Shown here: positions 5,917-7,716 of the stretch, piece by piece
How the letters are laid out: each line of letters opens with the position of its first letter
Position numbering within the stretch: the first letter of the stretch is position 1
Program-made: the position numbers and the translations under genes
Notes under the pieces: model-generated
What the model saw: only the letters and a program-made list of their open reading frames with translations
Database searches by the model: none
Told to the model about the DNA's origin: nothing
NCBI GenBank assembly: GCA_026389655.1
Contig: JAPLHL010000390.1
Coordinates: 1-7,716 of the forward strand
Source: Chloroflexota bacterium
GTDB lineage: Bacteria; Chloroflexota; Dehalococcoidia; GIF9; UBA5629
Direction: 5' to 3'
Length of the DNA: 7,716 nt

Positions 5917-6381
5917 CTATAATTTAACAAGTGTAAAATTGCTCCCCTGCTGAAATAAGACCATACGCCAGAGATGTACAATGCGGATTGCGCCAATGAG
6001 ATCATTGCGTCCGACATCACCGGAAAGAAAACCGGATGCCCCATTTTCTATCGCCGGTACAAGGAAGCTCTGCTGGTCATTAAGAACAATAATTCCTACC
6101 AGTGGTGAACATTCCTTAATGTATGAAATCACTTTAGTGCTATCCGTTCCCCGCAGGCTGCCGTCCAGGATAACAATGTCCGGTGTGATCTTCTCAACCA
6201 GCTCCAATGCCTCTTTTCCGTTGCGGGCTTCAGCTACCACTTTTATACTTTCATCGCCGGCAAGCATGTGGCGGATGCCTTCTCGCATGGCCTCACTGCT
6301 GTCAACCACCAATACACGAATCGCGTCTTCAACAAGGCTATCAGTTGACTCTTTAAATACGCTCGAAGACCGTGTAATCAT
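5917..6381 (-). CDS. Stand-alone degenerate NarL-type receiver protein
   Basis: The 154-residue product is a receiver domain with a 20-residue N-terminal extension and no DNA-binding domain; a NarL regulator is normally about 210-220 residues. Aligned by eye to the intact regulator nearby, the phospho-acceptor Asp73 (DIVILDGSL) and first acidic residue Asp27 are kept. The second acidic residue is Ser28, the Thr/Ser switch position is Asn101, and the conserved Lys is Ser120 (GFLSGD in place of GYLLKD). Phosphorylation-driven switching is therefore doubtful. The frame ends with FTLVKL soon after the last receiver helix, and no helix-turn-helix remnant is seen in the following 186 bases. AGGAGGG lies two bases before ATG. 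It sits directly upstream of the archaellins, so a role as pseudo-receiver in archaellum control is plausible. It could instead be a decaying regulator. Confidence 0.85.
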   Translation of the reverse strand: MITRSSSVFKESTDSLVEDAIRVLVVDSSEAMREGIRHMLAGDESIKVVAEARNGKEALELVEKITPDIVILDGSLRGTDSTKVISYIKECSPLVGIIVLNDQQSFLVPAIENGASGFLSGDVGRNDLIGAIRIVHLWRMVLFQQGSNFTLVKL

Positions 6382-6424
6382 GTCCCTCCTATGTAATTTG
6401 ATACTCTCGATTCGTAATCCCCTG

Positions 6425-6495
6425 TTTTGTACTATTTTGTCATGGACGACCCTGAGCGGTAAGTCCCAAATAGTACAAAAGTCATGACCGTACTA
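6425..6495. repeat. Inverted-repeat array with three alternating GTACTA sites
   Basis: TTTTGTACTATTT (6425-6437) and AAATAGTACAAAA (6468-6480) are a perfect 13-bp inverted repeat with a 30-base spacer. A third GTACTA at 6490-6495 faces TAGTAC at 6471-6476 around the 8-base palindrome GTCATGAC (6481-6488). The array lies between the terminator of the regulator operon and the degenerate receiver gene, where a promoter for that gene and possibly the archaellum operon would be. It looks like an operator for a dimeric regulator. The neighbouring LuxR-type protein is the obvious candidate, which is inference. Confidence 0.6.
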
Positions 6496-6551
6496 GCTCA
6501 TTAGTTTGACACCATGATCGTGGACGGGCTGTCTGAGTTCTTAAAAAAAGA

Positions 6552-6583
6552 GGAAATAAAAAAAGCCCTTTTTCAAGGGCTTT
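6552..6583 (-). terminator. Intrinsic terminator of the kinase/regulator operon
   Basis: On the minus strand AAAGCCCTT and AAGGGCTTT (6583-6575 and 6570-6562) form a 9-bp stem with a four-base loop, running directly into a T-rich tract (TTTTTTTATTT). It begins 23 bases after the regulator stop codon. It separates the kinase/regulator transcript from the receiver and archaellum genes, which therefore need their own promoter. Confidence 0.9.
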
Positions 6584-6605
6584 CAGTGCGGCTATTTATG
6601 GGGTA

Positions 6606-7250
6606 TCAGAGCATGTTTCTGCGGTAGGCCTCGGCTACTGCCTGTGTGCGGTCCACTGCTTCCAGCTTGGCGAAAATAGTATTGGTTTCCCTTTTAACGG
6701 TTGCTTCGCTTACGCACAACTTACCTGCTATTTCCCTGTTCGTTATGCCGGCGGCAACCAATCTTAATATGTCAAGCTGCCTGGGTGTCAGCAGCGAATT
6801 ACGGCTCAATTGGGCTACGTTGCCGAACTGCGTAAACAGGGTACGCGTGACCGAAGGAGCAAAGGGGGATTGACCTTCAAAGGCCAGTTTGATTGACCTT
6901 GATAACTCTTCCCGTCCTATGTCCTTTAACAAATACCCCACCGCACCGGCTTCCGCCGCCTGGGCAAGGTACTTATCTTCATAGACAGTCAGGATAATAA
7001 TATTCGCCTTGCATTCTTTGGCCTTTAACTGCCGGGTGGCCTCAATACCGCCCATGCCGGGCATCCGCACATCCATTAATATAATGTCAGGTCCCCATTC
7101 ATCTGTTTTAATAAGGGCTTCTTCGCCGGATGTAGCTTCTCCGATCACCTCGATCTCATCGTCCAACTCCAGCATCCGCCTGAGTCCCTCGCGCACCAGT
7201 TGCTGGTCGTCTACCAGCATTACTCTAATCGATCTTTTATTATTACTCAT
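6606..7250 (-). CDS. NarL/LuxR-family DNA-binding response regulator
   Basis: This is a two-component transcription regulator of 214 residues, the standard length. Receiver residues are all present: Asp14 and Asp15, phospho-acceptor Asp60 (LMDVRMPG), Thr88 and Lys109 (GYLLKD). A linker leads to a LuxR-type helix-turn-helix at about 153-214 (LLTPRQLDILRLVAAGITNREIA, then VSEATVKRETNTIFAKL). The recognition-helix end reads KRET, not the common KTHV or KNHV, which may indicate altered DNA preference. I chose ATG at 7250, which overlaps the kinase stop by eight bases (ATGAGTAA); an in-frame GTG at 7268 would add six residues without a visible ribosome binding site. It is the expected partner of the adjacent kinase and a candidate to bind the GTACTA array downstream. 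Its signal is unknown. Confidence 0.93.
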   Translation of the reverse strand: MSNNKRSIRVMLVDDQQLVREGLRRMLELDDEIEVIGEATSGEEALIKTDEWGPDIILMDVRMPGMGGIEATRQLKAKECKANIIILTVYEDKYLAQAAEAGAVGYLLKDIGREELSRSIKLAFEGQSPFAPSVTRTLFTQFGNVAQLSRNSLLTPRQLDILRLVAAGITNREIAGKLCVSEATVKRETNTIFAKLEAVDRTQAVAEAYRRNML

Positions 7251-7716
7251 TTCCCGCCATAAGCGCACTAGTCATCGTATTCTCACTGGACCTTGATATG
7301 GGCAACGTCACGAATATTTTCGTTCCATTGCCAGGGGCAGTATCTACATCCATTCTGCCCCCCAGCATTTCAGCCCTTTCTCTCATAGTAATCAAACCTA
7401 TACTGCTTTTCGCTACTTTGTCGCTCAAAGCTCCCGACAGGTCAAAACCCTGACCGTCATCAACAACTTCAACGCTTGCATATTCTAAATCAAACTTAAG
7501 AACGAGGTCAACGTGAGATGCTTTGGCGTGCTTCCTTATGTTATTCATTGCCTCTAGTATTATACGGTAAATACTGACTTCCTGTATTAGTGAGAGGCTA
7601 TTCATGCTGCCCACGATGCGGAAATCACACCTGCCCCCGTTTTCTCTATTGAAACCCTCTACCTGCCGCCGCAGCGCTTCGATCAATCCAAGCTCAGCCA
7701 GCGCAATGGGATGAAG
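7243..7716 (-). CDS. NarL-type (HisKA_3 class) sensor histidine kinase, C-terminal part
   Basis: Only the C-terminal 157 residues are in the window; the 5' end, phospho-acceptor His and sensor domain lie beyond 7716. The visible part opens with HPIALAELGLIEALRR, the segment that follows the His-containing helix in NarX/DesK-type kinases. It continues with the ATPase domain: N-box EAMNNIRKHAKA (near 7560-7519), G1 box DDGQGFD (near 7461-7441), and GLITMRERAEMLGG (near 7400-7360) before a glycine-rich GNGT segment. It ends in a short Ser/Thr/Met-rich tail and overlaps the response regulator by eight bases, so the two are translationally linked and very probably a cognate pair. An in-frame TTG at 7686 is not taken as the start because conserved kinase sequence continues upstream of it. 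Confidence 0.93.
   Translation of the reverse strand, partial: LHPIALAELGLIEALRRQVEGFNRENGGRCDFRIVGSMNSLSLIQEVSIYRIILEAMNNIRKHAKASHVDLVLKFDLEYASVEVVDDGQGFDLSGALSDKVAKSSIGLITMRERAEMLGGRMDVDTAPGNGTKIFVTLPISRSSENTMTSALMAGNE

Noticed and set aside
5880..5953. Sigma-70 or sigma-28 promoter before archaellin 1
   Set aside because: Several A/T-rich hexamers are present (for example TTTACA, TTATAG), but none form a -35/-10 pair with acceptable spacing, and no flagellar sigma-28 pattern is seen.
5917..5990. A frameshift that cut off a DNA-binding domain from the degenerate receiver
   Set aside because: Reading the other two frames through 5917 into the leader gives no helix-turn-helix-like sequence, so a simple single-base break does not explain the short protein.
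7251..7268. GTG at 7268 as the start of the LuxR-type regulator
   Set aside because: No ribosome binding site is seen, and the receiver fold begins just after the ATG at 7250, which gives a typical 214-residue length.
1..7716. An archaeal host
   Set aside because: The NarL-type kinase with LuxR-type regulator and the U-tract intrinsic terminator favour a bacterium. A eury- or thaumarchaeal genome cannot be fully excluded from this window alone.

Overview
All convincing genes in this window lie on the minus strand, so the region reads from high to low coordinates. The core (positions 1-5730) is an archaellum gene cluster, the archaeal-type rotary filament. In transcription order it holds two archaellin genes, a FlaD/E-like cytoplasmic adaptor, a FlaF/FlaG-family stator-like protein, a second FlaF/FlaG-type gene broken by two single-base frameshifts, FlaH, and FlaI, which runs off the left edge about at its C-terminus. 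The platform protein FlaJ would be expected just beyond position 1. This matches the usual euryarchaeal order flaB-(CDE)-F-G-H-I-J.

The surroundings look bacterial. Upstream of the archaellins (5917-7716) are a NarL-type histidine kinase (partial at the right edge), its LuxR/NarL response regulator with an overlapping start, and a stand-alone degenerate receiver protein. Starts commonly carry strong AAGGAGG-type ribosome binding sites, and the kinase/regulator operon ends in a U-tract intrinsic terminator. NarL-type kinases with LuxR-type regulators are abundant in bacteria and rare in archaea. Archaellum clusters are known to me from some Chloroflexota, so the best guess is a Chloroflexota bacterium (perhaps Dehalococcoidia or a relative) that acquired an archaellum. 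That placement is inference and is not proven by this window.

Layout on the minus strand: kinase 7716-7243, response regulator 7250-6606, terminator 6583-6552, a regulatory gap with a 13-bp inverted repeat and three alternating GTACTA sites (6495-6425), degenerate receiver 6381-5917, a 186-base leader with two small hairpins showing GGAGG in their loops and a 28-codon ORF that ends on the archaellin start, archaellin 1 (5730-5104), archaellin 2 (5066-4446), a 12-bp stem-loop, FlaD/E-like (4347-3457), FlaF/G-like (3464-2946), frameshifted FlaF/G-like (2988-2519), FlaH (2484-1759), FlaI (1738-1).

How they work together: archaellins are exported and assembled by FlaI/FlaJ. FlaH binds FlaI. FlaF and FlaG anchor the motor to the envelope. 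FlaD/E-type proteins connect the motor to signalling. The neighbouring two-component genes probably control expression or switching, but no chemotaxis gene is visible here to confirm this.
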